Below are positions 11,401-21,574 of a DNA stretch of 64,000 bases, one piece after another. Origin of the DNA: Taudactylus pleione (taxonomy: Eukaryota; Chordata; Amphibia; Anura; Myobatrachidae); NCBI GenBank assembly GCA_031769625.1, contig JAUIMM010000121.1, positions 13,078,001-13,142,000 of the forward strand, given 5' to 3'. The position numbers and the translations under genes were made by a program. The notes below the pieces were generated by a model. It saw only the letters and a list, made by a program, of their open reading frames with translations. It did not search any database and was not told the origin of the DNA. Within the stretch, counting starts at the first letter, position 1. Every line of letters starts with the position of its first letter.

Positions 11401-14400
11401 ATATTTTTCACAATATTTATATTTTTTCTCTCCTTGCACACATGCTTTATATATCCTCTGTCTCATATTCGCCAGATACCACTGCAATCAGTGTTCGTAC
11501 CGCTGTCACCGCGCAGACCAGCTGAGCAGCCACAAGCTCCGGCACCAGGGAAAGACTCTCATCTGTGAAATATGTGGATTTGGTTGTAAGCGCAAGAGCG
11601 AGCTCCAGAAACACATGCAAGCCAAGCATTTACAGTCCTCCCAGATACCAATGTACCAGTGTCAGCACTGCAGCTATCAGACAAAGTACAAACAAACTTT
11701 GCGCAACCACGAGAATGGCAAACACACCAAGCATAGAGAGTTTCGCTGTGCACTATGCTCCTTCCGCACTTTCAGCAACACCAGTCTCTTCTTCCACAAA
11801 CGCAAGTCACATGGGTACGTTCCAGGGGATCAGGAGTGGCTGGAGAAGTATGCCACCAAGCAGCAGGAGATTAACCAGGCAGACCTGCTGTTTCCTTACA
11901 AAGTGGAAGTGGCTGCCCCTAGAAAACAGTCTTCCTCTGTTGAAAAACAGGCACAGAAAGGTAATCCTGGGGAGTTAGATAGTCAGGCGCAGGAAAACGT
12001 AAATGAACAGACCTCTGAATGTTTGCAGGTTAAAGGTCTTACTGAAACAGCTGGACATGCCAACATTTCAGTGACAGAGGAATCTTTATTGGCTGCTATT
12101 ACGCTGGAACCAGTTGAAACGTGCAGCATAGAAATGGAAGACTTTCCAGTACAACTTGAGCTGTCTGCAGCATCCAATGACCTTTTGGTCAAAGAGACCG
12201 CTGTAGAGACTTTAGTTCATTGTGAAGCTGCTCTTCCTACAAGGGGCGAGATTCTGTGCTTTTCTGAGACTTTGACAGTCGAGGACCATGTGAACTGTGG
12301 ACAGGACTATGAGGAGGAGGCCGACTCTCAAGCAGATGATCAAGAGAAGATTGAGAATTGTATAACAGTCCAGTACAACCAAGAGCCAATTTTATGCGAA
12401 CTTAATGACAAATGTGAGGAGTTACCCATCCACATGAATGGTAATCTAGAACTCCAGCCTGTAGACATCCCAGTTGAAGTACAGGAGTCCTGGGCAGATG
12501 TTGTGAAGGATGGAGTACAGTTGACCATAGTATGTGAATCCAATGGTCTTAATGAAAGCAACATTCAGGAAATAGAAACCTCTACTGTCTCTTTAGACCA
12601 ACCAGATGAAAGCAGCAGACCGGAGTCCATTCTGAAAGCTTTGAGAAAGCAGGACAAGGAACAAGCAGAGACTCTTGTTCTTGAAGGCAGAGTCCAGATG
12701 TTGGTAGTCCAGTCAAGCAGTCAAGTTTACAGATGTGAGAAGTGCTCTTACATTACCAAGAAAAAAAGATGTATTGACCAACACGCCAAATCTGGCTGCC
12801 ACATGCAAAAATCTTCTTTAGTGTGTGACAAATGTGGAGCCAGTTTTAAACAACAGAGAGGACTCAATACCCACATACTTAAGAAATGTCCAGTAATACT
12901 TAAAAATAAAAGGGCTTGCCTTAAGGCAAAAATGTCAGCGGAGATGATGGGTCAAGATAGCGAGCGTCACTTAAGAGACAATCGTGTTAACACCAGATCT
13001 GCTGAGGAAGTCCTTCCTGCTCTTCAAGAATCCAACATTCCCACAAACTGTCTAGAATCTGCTGTACAATTATCCCCATGTCAGGACTTTGTTCAGGAAC
13101 AAGTTAAGGAAAGCATCCCTGACCGAATACTAGATAATGAAGAAATGGACACAGTGTTATCTTCAGCACCATCAGAAGACCATAGGAATACTGACTTGGG
13201 ACATGTGGAAAGTCAGAAGTACAGATTTGAGGAAGGAAAGTTCCGCTGTATGTTTTGCTCGTACTCATGCACTAGAGAATGTACTATAAGCTGTCATGTG
13301 AACGAGAACTGCCGGGAGTTGAGGATGGTTACATGTACTCTTTGTCCTTTAGTCTTACGCTCAGAGGCAGCCATGAGAAAACATCAGCAGGAGAAGCACA
13401 AAGGACTGGAGAGCAGTCAGGAAAATGAACATCTATCAGAGAGCTCTGCAGATGAGGAGAGCCAATATACAGATGACGAATTTCAAGGAAACAATGGAGA
13501 GATTAGCAAAGCAGTGAATGACTCGCATAGCACCTGTAGACTTTCTTGTTTCACTTGTCCTTTTACATGTACTCAAGAACGGGCCATGAGAACACACAAG
13601 AAAAAGGGATGTTTAAAGGAAGGAGAGCTCCAGTGCTCCTTGTGCTCCTTTAGATGTATGTCTAAAGCAGCTCTAGAACGTCACAGAGAACTTCACAAGA
13701 AATATTCTAGGAATAGAAAGCAGCTCCAGTGCAAACACTGCAATTTCATCTGCAAGCAGCCACGCTGTATGAAGCAGCATGAGCGGATCCGCCATGAAGG
13801 AGTAAAACCTCACTGCTGTCGATACTGTGATTTCAGCACAACACGGCGTTACCGCCTGGAAGCTCATGAATCTCTGCACACTGGAGTTGGGCGAATATCC
13901 TGCAATTCCTGTAGTCGGACTTTCGGCACAAACTCTAAGCTCAGGCTGCACCAAAGGAGAGTTCACGAGAAACAGCCTACTCATTTCTGCAAACTTTGTG
14001 ACTATAGTGGTTACAGTCAGAATGATGTTGCTCGGCACATGGGCAGTTGCCATACTGGTGAACCTGCCTTTCCCTGCACTGTTTGCCAGTCCACTTTCAG
14101 TTCTGAGGCTGCACTCAAGCAGCACATACTGCGGAAACACCAGGAGAAAGCGACTCATGAATGTTCACAGTGCCCGTTTTCCTGCCACAGTCAGGCCACG
14201 CTTCGATGCCATGTTCAGAAACTGCATCTACAGTTAGTATGCAGTATCTGCAAGGAGACTTTCTCGCGCAGGCAGGACATGGAGGAGCACCGCAAATCTC
14301 ACTTTTCTCACCATTGTCAGCAATGCCAATTTGCAGCTAAAGACCGACAGCAGCTTGTGCATCACTATGCGGAAGCACATGAAACATCAGCACTGCCTGG

Positions 14401-17400
14401 TGCAGAGGGAGAAGAGGGACCTCTGCGTTGTCCTTTCTGCTCATTCTCCTGTCGTCATCAACTAGTGTATGACCATCACGTCAAAGGCCATGGAGCAACC
14501 CGTGTCTATAAGTGCTCAGACTGCGAGTATAGCACAAGGAACAAGCAGAAGATCACTTGGCATAGCCGAATCCACACGGGTGAGAAGCCATATAAGTGTC
14601 ACCTCTGCACTTATGCCTGCGCAGATCCTTCACGTCTTAAAGTAAGAATATTTTATTTTATTACTAAAAAAAGCGTATAGAGAGCATTTTTAATAAATTG
14701 TGACAACTGAAAAAAATATGTATGGTTTACGTGTACCTTGCTGCTGCTCTGAAGTTACTGATGTAGGTCAAGAAATTCACATATTAACACCTACAGTACT
14801 GTAGTATATTTCTGTGACATCACTGCCTATATTTCTTTATGTAAAATCGCCAGTTCTTGCAGGGCAATTCTCATTAGCAAAGAGATGTCAAGTCTTCACT
14901 GGTTCATCTCTACCTCTCTATTGCAAAGTGATGCAGGTTCTGCACTATTAAAAAGTTTTGTTTTGGTATTTTAAATCCAAAAGCAAATTGTAGAGTGAAC
15001 AGTATACAGATGCCAGTATGTATTTAAAATGAATAATTATAAAATAATATGCTATTTTATCTTACTGTGACATTGTACTGCAGTGTATATTATAAGAAAA
15101 ACACAATTATATCTTTGTTTGTGGTAATAGGTTGCCGATACAAAATTAGGAGGGTTCAACGGATAAGCCCACACCCCCCATCCTTGTAAGAATCCTCAAA
15201 TTTCAAGGATATTTATTACCAAAGAGACTCCACGTCTGTCACTCAGGGGGCGATTCAATTGTTTTCACCAGCGGATGGTAGTGCCTGGCACCCAACGAAG
15301 CAATTTTGTTGCTGGTGCCGGCATTTCTGCTCGCGCCCCCCTGAGGAGGCGAGCAGAATTGTGCGATAATACCTGGTTTTGGGCGCTCAAACAGGAGTTT
15401 GGGTGTCCTAATCCAGACTTTAGATGAGTTTAGCCGTTTACATTGAACTTGGTCTATTTACCCGCAAAGAGCGCGAAAATTAATGGGCGCCCAAAGCAAT
15501 TTAATTGCAACATTAGGCTCCCATTAATTATAGCCACTTACAAAACAATTGCCCGTAAAAAAATGTGCAGACGCACTTTGCTTTTACTTTTCTGTAAATG
15601 CTCCTGTAGAAATGCTTAGGGCATTTATAGATGTATGCCCACATACCGGTATTGGCACCTGCTCCCAAAGATGGGTCTGCACCCAGATTTGTGAGATTGC
15701 GGTCTGACTGGAAATGTGAGCAGTGAAAGGAGTGAAAATGGCATTTTAAAGACCCTTCTACTTGCACTTTAAAGGTGCCCAAACACATACCGATATACTT
15801 ACGATCCGACGATGTGTCCGATTTCCATGGAAATTCTCCCCGGCAGCTCAGCACACGATCAGCATACGATATGCTGTCTAATCTTCATCCGATCTCCTGC
15901 CTGCAGACTTTTTTATAGTGCATTGTGTCCTAGATTGTCAGATCTGCAGTACAGCACTGCAGATCTGACGATGCGATGTGCGTCCTGCAGGGGCGCGCAT
16001 CGTGATCGTGAGTGGGGACTCACGATTTTTACGCATTTTTTACCCGATCTGTCGTTCCAATGTGTCGAAATCAGCCAGATCGGGAAAAAAATCGATGTGT
16101 GTGGGCACCTTAAGAGACACTTTTTACTCTTCCATCACTGATGGGCTCATTTACGTCTTACAGATGTGTCTTCCTATACATATCCATTTTGCATCATGTG
16201 GCACGAGGCGCCTGGTGCCACCCACTTGCAGTGATTCCCATGCTGCATACTTTTTTTTCTAAATTTTGCTACTCTTTCCTCAAGTTTGCGTCTCTGCCTC
16301 CTATAAGTGTACTAGGTATTTAGGTTTGTTAATTGGTATAAAGTCACAGATAAAGCACAATTATGCATTGTGCAGGGCATTCATATTAGACCTTTTGCTT
16401 CTTAGTTTGCTTAGAGACATTGGGCCTGATTCAGAGCCGGACGCGATTTGCGCTCGCTCGTTCAGAAAAAGGGGCCGGCTATTTAAATTGAGCGCTCGCT
16501 CTTTGTGGTCTGTTGACGCCTCTATGTCTGAGCGAGCGAACAAAACATGCGCTCGCTATTTTGTAAAGACGCCCCCTGGCCGCTCGCATCCTACGTCATC
16601 TCCGCTTTTCCGTCAATTTTTCTATTGTTTTCTTCAATTTTGCATATTCGCTTGCTTATAGTGTACTATGTACGTAGGGTTAGTGTTTCTGGGCGCCTAG
16701 GTCACAAAGTCTATGGTGCACTAAACGGGGCTGCTTGGTGTGATTTGAGGATAGGTGTATGTGGACACATCTGTATGGAGAGTTTATCGGGGCTGTCTCT
16801 ATTTCATATGACACTTGTGTGTCTGGATGTTTTTATTGCATCAGTTGGAATGTGCTCTACCATGTAAAATGTGTATAGTAGGTGCAAAAGGTGCCACATT
16901 AAAAATTACTCCCGGTTGCTGGTACCCACAAAATTAAAGTCCATTTATACATCACCTAAATGTGACTTCTACACATCCCTCATACAAATAATCTTTTATA
17001 TTCTGACTGCATATTGCCTACACTCAGAACAGCACAGCCTCGTCCAGTCCCTTCCATTACATAATGTAAGCTCTTACGAGCAGGGTCCTCTACTCTCTTG
17101 TGCTTCTCCTTACTTTACTTTCATCTACTTCTTACTCCCCACTAGGGCACCTAACACTTGGTTGCTTATGCTCTGCTGCTTATCTGGGTGTTATGATCAC
17201 TAATGTAGCAATATATATTATCCATGTCCTGGTCCTGCATTCTATTGTACTGTACTGCAAGTCACTGGCCACCTAATTGTTCATGTACTTTGTAAGGCAC
17301 TGAGGAACACTTATGGCGCCATATAAATAAATGATGATAATAATAATGTAGGTGAACATAATGCACTTTTTCATTGTGGTGCAAGATAGAGAAGCTTAGA

Positions 17401-18831
17401 GGTCTTTTGTCATCTCCCTCTCCACCCATTTACAATCCTATTGTCTCTATACATTTTAACTGCTGTTCCTACTTCTCGTTTATGTATGCTTGTAAATCTC
17501 TACAATGTCAGCTTCTGTATGGTACATCTATTCTAGTTGTACCTGCTTCTGTGTGCTTTCCATCTTATGTTAAATTAAATTATAAGAAGGTCTCCTTTCA
17601 CTAAAGCTTCATGAGTATAGTAAAACTTAAGTTACTTGAGATATATTATTTTACTTTGATACATAATAATATCCAACAGCAGCATTATTTACATGCCGTA
17701 TTATACCATAACATTGTACCTTTCTTTCTTAGTATCATATGCGAATCCACAAGGATGAGAAGAACTACCTGTGCCCAGAATGTGGATACAAATGCAAATG
17801 GATGAACCAGCTGAAATATCACATGACCAAACACACAGGTAAAGGGAAAAGCATTGTGCTTGTAAGGACTAGGGTTCCTCTTCATCTTACGTTTAGGAAG
17901 AGGTAAATAACCTGATAATCCAGAGTAGAGTTAAGTCCCAGAAAGACTGACAGGATATACTGTCACTTGTAGCTCTACAACCGCTTTTGGGGACAAGGAT
18001 ATATAACCAAGGTTCTCAAATGTGGTCCTAAACAGGTCATGTTCAAGGTTACCTTAATAATGGACAAGTAAATGTATTTCCTCCGTCAGATTGAAATTCT
18101 GAAACTGACCTGTTGGGGGTACTCTAAGCCTGCAGCTGAGAAACACTAGTGTAAGCCTCAGGACATTATATTGCAGCTAATCCAGGCAATTACTTGCTCT
18201 ATAAATTGCAACAGTAATGACTGGTTTGTTCACTCTTCTTTGTAAGTTAGGACATGGATTTGGTTAGGATAAGATCAGAAGGATCTGGTGCTGATGCCAT
18301 CGCTGTCACCAAATACATGCCTGTTACTTTTCTTTCTCACATCATTCTCCATTTTCAGGTCTGAAGCCATACCAATGCGAGGAATGTGATTACTGCACAA
18401 ACCGAGCCGATGCTCTCCGTGTACACCGGGAGACTCGTCACCGAGATGTCCGCTCCTTTATCTGTGAGCAGTGCGGCAAGGCATTTAAGACTCGCTTTCT
18501 GCTGAAAACACACTTGAAGAAGCACAGCGAGGAAAAGCCATATGTCTGCAACATGTGCCAGCGTGGCTTCCGCTGGCCTGCTGGTTTACGCCATCACTAC
18601 CTCACCCACACAAACCAGCATCCTTTCTTCTGCCAGTACTGCTCGTACAGGGCCAAGCAGAAGTTCCAAGTGGTTAAGCATATACAGCGGCATCACCCCA
18701 ATCATCAAGACCTTGCAAAAGGTGTAGGGAAGGAGCCATATTTACTCTCTGTCCTGGGCCGTGACACAGGGTTTCAGCAGACTCCAGAGTGTGACAGGGA
18801 AACTCTATCTGCAAAAACATCCTTAGCTTAA
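2189..18831 (+). CDS. znf142: ZNF142-like multi-C2H2 zinc-finger protein, eight coding exons
   Basis: Joining exons 2189-2429, 2516-3148, 3321-3506, 5169-5987, 8906-9083, 11476-14641, 17733-17838 and 18359-18831 gives 5,802 nt, an uninterrupted 1,933-residue frame. About 41 C2H2-type fingers are visible in four blocks: residues about 110-250, 370-625, 630-795 and 1100-1910. An acidic finger-free linker spans about 797-1103. Several fingers end in C instead of the last H. The order of fingers, the huge exon 6 and the C-terminal finger set match my knowledge of vertebrate ZNF142, a nuclear putative transcription regulator; DNA targets are not evident. The chosen ATG at 2189 has A at -3 and G at +4. 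The frame is open upstream in the same exon, so an earlier start in a preceding exon cannot be excluded. All splice phases agree. Confidence 0.8.
2516..3148 (+). CDS. znf142: znf142 coding exon 2
   Basis: The acceptor CTATCCAG ends at 2515 and the donor GTAAGT begins at 3149, phase 1 on both sides. Residues about 81-291 contain four C2H2-type fingers with C-x2/4-C and H-x3/4-H spacing; the second and third have longer C-x4-C loops (WQGG, HRT). The previous intron is only 86 nt. Confidence 0.8.
3321..3506 (+). CDS. znf142: znf142 coding exon 3
   Basis: The acceptor TTTTTTAG ends at 3320; the donor AAAG|GTACCA was chosen because it gives phase 1, which exon 4 needs. A second donor at 3560 (CAT|GTAAGA) gives phase 0 and would put a stop at the start of exon 4, unless exon 4 also shifts. 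The exon encodes a very basic stretch rich in R and K (residues about 300-320), a likely nuclear localisation segment, followed by an acidic serine-rich run. Confidence 0.65.
4326..4690. mobile_element. Palindromic MITE split by a nested hAT MITE
   Basis: The outer ends (TATATTTACTAAAGTG on the left; CTCTTTAGTATACCC on the right) and the inner GGCAACATCTC arms are inverted copies. They match the intact palindrome at 9996-10165. The hAT element at 4406-4596 interrupts the middle. Confidence 0.6.
4406..4596. mobile_element. hAT-type MITE with perfect 8-bp target duplication
   Basis: The element starts CAGTGGTCCTCAGGACC and ends GAGTTTGAGAACCTGTG, with a second inner inverted pair around TTTTCCAGGTC. 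It is flanked by TTCTAGAA at 4398-4405 and 4597-4604, an exact 8-bp duplication as made by hAT transposases. A relative is at 7388-7611. Confidence 0.8.
5169..5987 (+). CDS. znf142: znf142 coding exon 4
   Basis: The acceptor is TCCTTTAG (ending 5168); another AG six bases on is also in phase. The donor is CACCG|GTAACG. It encodes nine fingers (residues about 370-625), including one with a degenerate second histidine pair near 5360 and a C-x4-C finger near 5670 that resembles the third finger of exon 2. This suggests an internal duplication of a three-finger unit between exons 2 and 4. Confidence 0.85.
6545..7352 (-). pseudogene. Tc1-like transposon relic
   Basis: On the minus strand, 6904-6689 encodes the C-terminal catalytic part of a Tc1-type transposase: a QQDNGLKH segment holding the second catalytic acidic residue and WPSQCPGLNPIEILW holding the third. 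The frame has no N-terminal half. A typical Tc1 terminal sequence, the complement of CTTTTTCACGCCACTGTAT, lies near 7337-7352. The element is thus a decayed, internally deleted copy within znf142 intron 4. Confidence 0.65.
7388..7611. mobile_element. hAT-type MITE
   Basis: The termini CAGTGGTTCTCAAACT and AGTTTGAGAACCACCG are inverted repeats, and the inner TTCATGTTTTCCAGG arms match those of the 4406-4596 element. The flanking 8 bp (CCGTGTTT and CCTTACTT) agree at only five positions, so the duplication has decayed. Confidence 0.6.
7800..8060 (+). pseudogene. Helitron helicase relic
   Basis: The plus strand, with at least one frame break near 7880, encodes an N-K-I-I-L-T-A-N-N-K segment and then FPTEFLNEQTPSGMPPHKLY followed by LQVGNAIVML. 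This is the signature of the C-terminal part of the PIF1-like helicase of Helitron transposons. Nothing upstream or downstream continues it, so it is a small fragment in intron 4 of znf142. Confidence 0.55.
8337..8510. repeat. TG/TA-rich simple repeat
   Basis: A degenerate run of GTGTATGT and TATATGT words. Its open frame is a by-product of the repeat. Confidence 0.6.
8906..9083 (+). CDS. znf142: znf142 coding exon 5
   Basis: The acceptor TTTGTCAG ends at 8905 and the donor CTCAG|GTCAGT begins at 9084. It enters in phase 1, with GEKPH-type linker sequence at its start, and leaves in phase 2. It encodes two standard C2H2 fingers. Confidence 0.85.
9198..9475. mobile_element. MITE (GGGGGCGATTC family), copy 1
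   Basis: It begins AGGGGGCGATTCCATT and contains GGCGCCCAGCGGAGCAATTC. The same opening and inner words occur at 15246-15535. The right end is not clear. Confidence 0.45.
9996..10165. mobile_element. Palindromic MITE (TTTACTAAAGTG family)
   Basis: The two halves are near-perfect inverted copies: CCCATAGCAACCAATCAGA on the left and TCTGATTGGTTGCTATGGG on the right, with TTTACTAA/TTAGTAAA outer ends. The element at 4326-4690 belongs to the same family. Confidence 0.7.
10375..10880. mobile_element. Harbinger-like MITE made of serial hairpins, copy 1
   Basis: The termini GGGCCTGATTCAGAGC and CTGAATTAGGCCC are flanked by the 3-bp duplication ATA (10372-10374, 10881-10883). The interior is a chain of some nine consecutive palindromes, for example around GATGGTCGCGATGG (10480), GGCGTTCCCATGGGAACGCC (10637), the arms of CCAAAGGGGGCGTGCTGTC (10695) and GCATGCGCACGACGGAG (10777). 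Long open frames on both strands here follow from the GC-rich palindromes and are not genes. It sits in znf142 intron 5. Confidence 0.75.
11476..14641 (+). CDS. znf142: znf142 coding exon 6 (large exon)
   Basis: The acceptor TTCGCCAG ends at 11475 and the donor AAA|GTAAGA begins at 14642. This 3,166-nt exon encodes residues about 686-1741. It opens with four fingers, continues with a roughly 300-residue acidic linker without fingers, and then has some 16 more fingers, several of the C2HC kind. The last finger is cut by the following intron between its zinc cysteines and histidines. The first internal ATG at 11615 is not a start, because finger-coding sequence continues upstream to the acceptor. 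Confidence 0.9.
15246..15535. mobile_element. MITE (GGGGGCGATTC family), copy 2
   Basis: It opens with AGGGGGCGATTCAATTG and ends near CCAAAGCAATTTAATTGC, an imperfect inverted match. It resembles the element at 9198. It lies in znf142 intron 6. Confidence 0.45.
15772..16111. mobile_element. MITE (AAGGTGCCCACACA family), copy 1
   Basis: The termini AAGGTGCCCAAACACATACC and GATGTGTGTGGGCACCTT are inverted repeats, and the interior has paired GATCTGAC/GTCAGATC arms. A second copy is at 37909-38254. The target duplication is ambiguous (TA or TAA). Confidence 0.6.
16422..16610. mobile_element. Truncated Harbinger-like MITE
   Basis: The left end GGGCCTGATTCAGAGCCGG and about 185 bp match the left half of the element at 30033-30617. 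The match stops at about 16607, and no right terminus follows. Confidence 0.55.
17030..17346 (+). mobile_element. LINE-type retroposon 3' tail (CR1/L2-like)
   Basis: The segment containing TAAGCTCTTACGAGCAGGG and ending GGCGCCATATAAATAAATGATGATAATAATAAT has the form of the 3' tails of amphibian CR1/L2-type LINEs or their SINEs, with a short-period tail. No coding part is attached. The family assignment rests on recall and is not tested here. Confidence 0.5.
17733..17838 (+). CDS. znf142: znf142 coding exon 7
   Basis: The acceptor TTTCTTAG ends at 17732 and the donor ACAG|GTAAAG begins at 17839. It enters in phase 0 and leaves in phase 1. It supplies the histidine half of the finger begun in exon 6 and one full finger. 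Confidence 0.85.
18010..18150. mobile_element. Degraded hAT-type MITE
   Basis: The words GGTTCTCAAATGTGGTCCT and AGGTCATGTTCAAGG at the left, and TGACCTGTTGGGGGTACT with AGCTGAGAAACACTAGTG at the right, resemble in mutated form the elements at 4406 and 7388. Confidence 0.4.
18359..18831 (+). CDS. znf142: znf142 last coding exon
   Basis: The acceptor ATTTTCAG ends at 18358. Four fingers are encoded and then a finger-free tail of about 40 residues to the TAA at 18829-18831. The finger set here is the most conserved part of ZNF142 as I know the family and is the main ground for the name. Confidence 0.9.
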
Positions 18832-19236
18832 AAGAAGATTTAACTATTTTAAGTGAATTACGATTTATAACAATTTGCTTTTAATGTAAGGTACTGTCAT
18901 AAAAATAAGGTACTGTCATTACAAAAGGTCCCAATGTTTGGGGCAGGTGATGCTGCCCTTGGAATCGTAACCTTTGACAACTGGCTCATAACTGCCACTG
19001 GTATTTCTGGATGAATTCTCAATTCTCTGTTTTACAGAACATCGGCTGGAAAGCTGCTGATGTTGTGCTATCTTAAATGTATTGTGTGTATTTAAGTTAT
19101 TTAGTTTAACTTCTAGCATGTTTGCAGATATACTTTAATTTAAACAATTGCCCTGTGTAAGTACGTTCTGTCAGCTGAATACTTGCTAGAGCACAGGATG
19201 TGACTGCCTTGTTCTCTGCTCCTCCGCAAGTTTCAT

Positions 19237-19335
19237 AATAAAGGAGCAGACATAATTCTTCTCCCAATCTCACTGTTTATTTACCATTTGACAGAAAAAC
19301 TAGGCCAGCAACTGATATCAGCGATAAATAATAAA
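19237..19335 (+). promoter_or_regulatory. Candidate poly(A) signals of znf142
   Basis: AATAAA occurs at 19237-19242 and again at 19330-19335, about 400 and 500 bp after the znf142 stop, each followed by T/G-rich sequence. Confidence 0.5.
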
Positions 19336-19935
19336 GTTCTGTTTTGGAAATGTTTTATTTCCAGTGTTTATTTGCATTTATTTATTATGTGACATTTAAT
19401 TTTATCATAATCAACTTTTTTGCACATTGCCCAATATAGGACTTTCTTATAAAAGTTTGCTGCTGTCATTACATTGGTACCAGCATCTTAATGTACAATT
19501 GAATGTATTTGATTTTCATAGGAATATAATTAATTAAACCAGTTAATATTTCCTGCAAGCATTGATTATCAGTCACACTAAGTACATGATGACGAGTTGA
19601 TGTAAGTAGATTTGCTGAGCATATGTTGTGTATTTTCGCACTGCGAATGATCCGGAGCCAAACGTATGTAAGTGGTGGCTGTGCACAGTTCTGAGTTTGT
19701 GTGAATACACCTGTTTCAGATGCATCTTATGCACCTTCTATAGAGCTGGTGACAATGCACACTAACTATTATTGTACAACTCAGCATATGAACAATTATA
19801 CGCCTTTAGTTCTGTACATGTAATGTAAGAGCAAATACCCCTGACTTGTATTCAACTCTGAATCAGCTCCTAGGTTCACTTATTTATTTTTTGGGGTTCC
19901 TGAGTACAAAAAGGTTTATTTAGTGCTATTGTGCA

Positions 19936-20303
19936 TAGTGATGTGCGGTTCGGATTTCCTGCAATACGAAATCACCCAAAATCAGGGGTTCCGAGATGAA
20001 TCGAGTCCCAGTTCGGAATCACTTTGAGTGGAACAGAGTCCCAGCTTGCACAGGTCTGCTGTCAGTTCAAACTCTGATTTAAAAACCGAACTCGCATTTT
20101 GGATTGCATGTAAACAGGTCCAAATTACATGATTTTAATTGTGTTTATCGATTTGTGAGTTTTTTTTATATTGATTTTTATTTATTTTTAAGGGATATAA
20201 AGCCGAATCCGAACCAAAGCAATAGAGGGTGGTTTCACCAAAACCAAAATATGATGACGACGTAGAGCCAAAAACCAAACAAGGGTCTCTGCGAACATCT
20301 CTA
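19936..20303. mobile_element. hAT-type MITE with perfect 8-bp target duplication
   Basis: The ends TAGTGATGTGCGG and GCGAACATCTCTA are imperfect inverted repeats. The flanks ATTGTGCA at 19928-19935 and 20304-20311 are identical, an 8-bp duplication. The interior has GAACC/GGTTC-type paired words. It carries no gene. Confidence 0.75.
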
Positions 20304-20534
20304 ATTGTGCATGTAGGGTACAAATGCTGCAATACCTAACAGACCAGGCCATTTGCTCTTTATTATACTACTGCACAGCCTGCTGATTGATAACATCTGA
20401 TTGGTTGCTATGATCAGAGCTCGTGTATGCTATTAGCAAGTTTAGTAATCTGCCTAAAAACAACTTTATTAGAGAATTCTTGGCATTTGCTCTATTTTGA
20501 AAATTGATTTCTGTCAATTGTTTTGTATTTTCTA

Positions 20535-20690
20535 CATCAGGGTCCATAGGATATCCACAGGATACCTTGGGGTATAGGTGATGACGTCAGGCATCGGGCA
20601 CCATAGAGTTAAGTTTTCAGCCTCCCAGGATGCACCAGGGTCCCCCTCCTATACCCTGCCCCCGAGCCAAGGCATCTCAGTTTCGTTGGT
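20535..20690 (+). repeat. DIRS left inverted terminal repeat
   Basis: The sequence from TTCTACATCAGGG through CCCTCCTATACCC recurs in inverted form at 26205-26340 and, for the first copy, near 640-780. The outermost part of each end is unique and is supplied by the internal complementary region. Confidence 0.8.
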
Positions 20691-21574
20691 GCCCGGCTCG
20701 GAGTCGGAGCACATGTTTAGAGGGGGTGAAGTTTCTTCAAGGCAGCTGTGGCTGCACATCTGGAAGTACAGCATGGACAGTCACTGCTGACGTCCATGCT
20801 GTCTCCCCTACACCCCGCAGGTACCAGAACGCCGGTACTGATCCGATGGATGCTGGTAAGCATCTGGGGTCACGGCTAGCGGTGACCCCAGATGTTTCGC
20901 ACCATGGCCGGATTCAAGGGGAGCAGGTAAGCAGCGGGGGTCCCGCGGTGGGTCCCTGCTGAGCACATGGTCCATAGTCCCCAGGCAGGGGGCTCCCTGG
21001 GGACTGGCTGCAGCGTGTAGCCAGGTAACCTGCGCTTCCACTACCCCCCTGGGACAGCGGGCCACAGCTGAGCGGCAAGCGCTGCGGCATCTCAGGGGTT
21101 AATTGCATGCCAGGGGAGCGCGCCTTCCCTGTACACAGCCGGCGCCTCCCCCGCTGCACACAGCCCTCTCTGCGCTGCCGATTGGTCCTGTGGCAGCGCT
21201 CCTCCCCCAGGCCGGCCTCCTCTCCGCTCCTCGGTGGCCATCTTTGCAAAGCATGATGGAAGCTGCTGATCGGTGGCATCGCAGTCTGGGTCCCCCGGCA
21301 TACCTCTCCTCCGTTGACTGCAGGTCTGTGTATGCAGCACTGTGTCCTACCAGACTCTGTGTAGTTGAAGAACACCGCTAATAGTGCAGGGATTGATTTC
21401 TTCTGCATTGTATGTGACTTCTGCTAGCGCTGCTGCCTGTACTTTCACTTTCTACTGTCAGCCATTTTACTGTCCCTGCTCTTCCTCTGCTAAAGCCCTT
21501 GCGGTGCGGTGATTGCAGAGTGGTTCTCCCACTATACTAACGAGTATCAGTGAGAGGGGTCACATACTTACCAT

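Noticed and set aside
11615..11617. ATG as start of a separate zinc-finger gene
   Set aside because: Finger-coding sequence continues upstream in frame to a good acceptor at 11475, and the phases fit the preceding exon.
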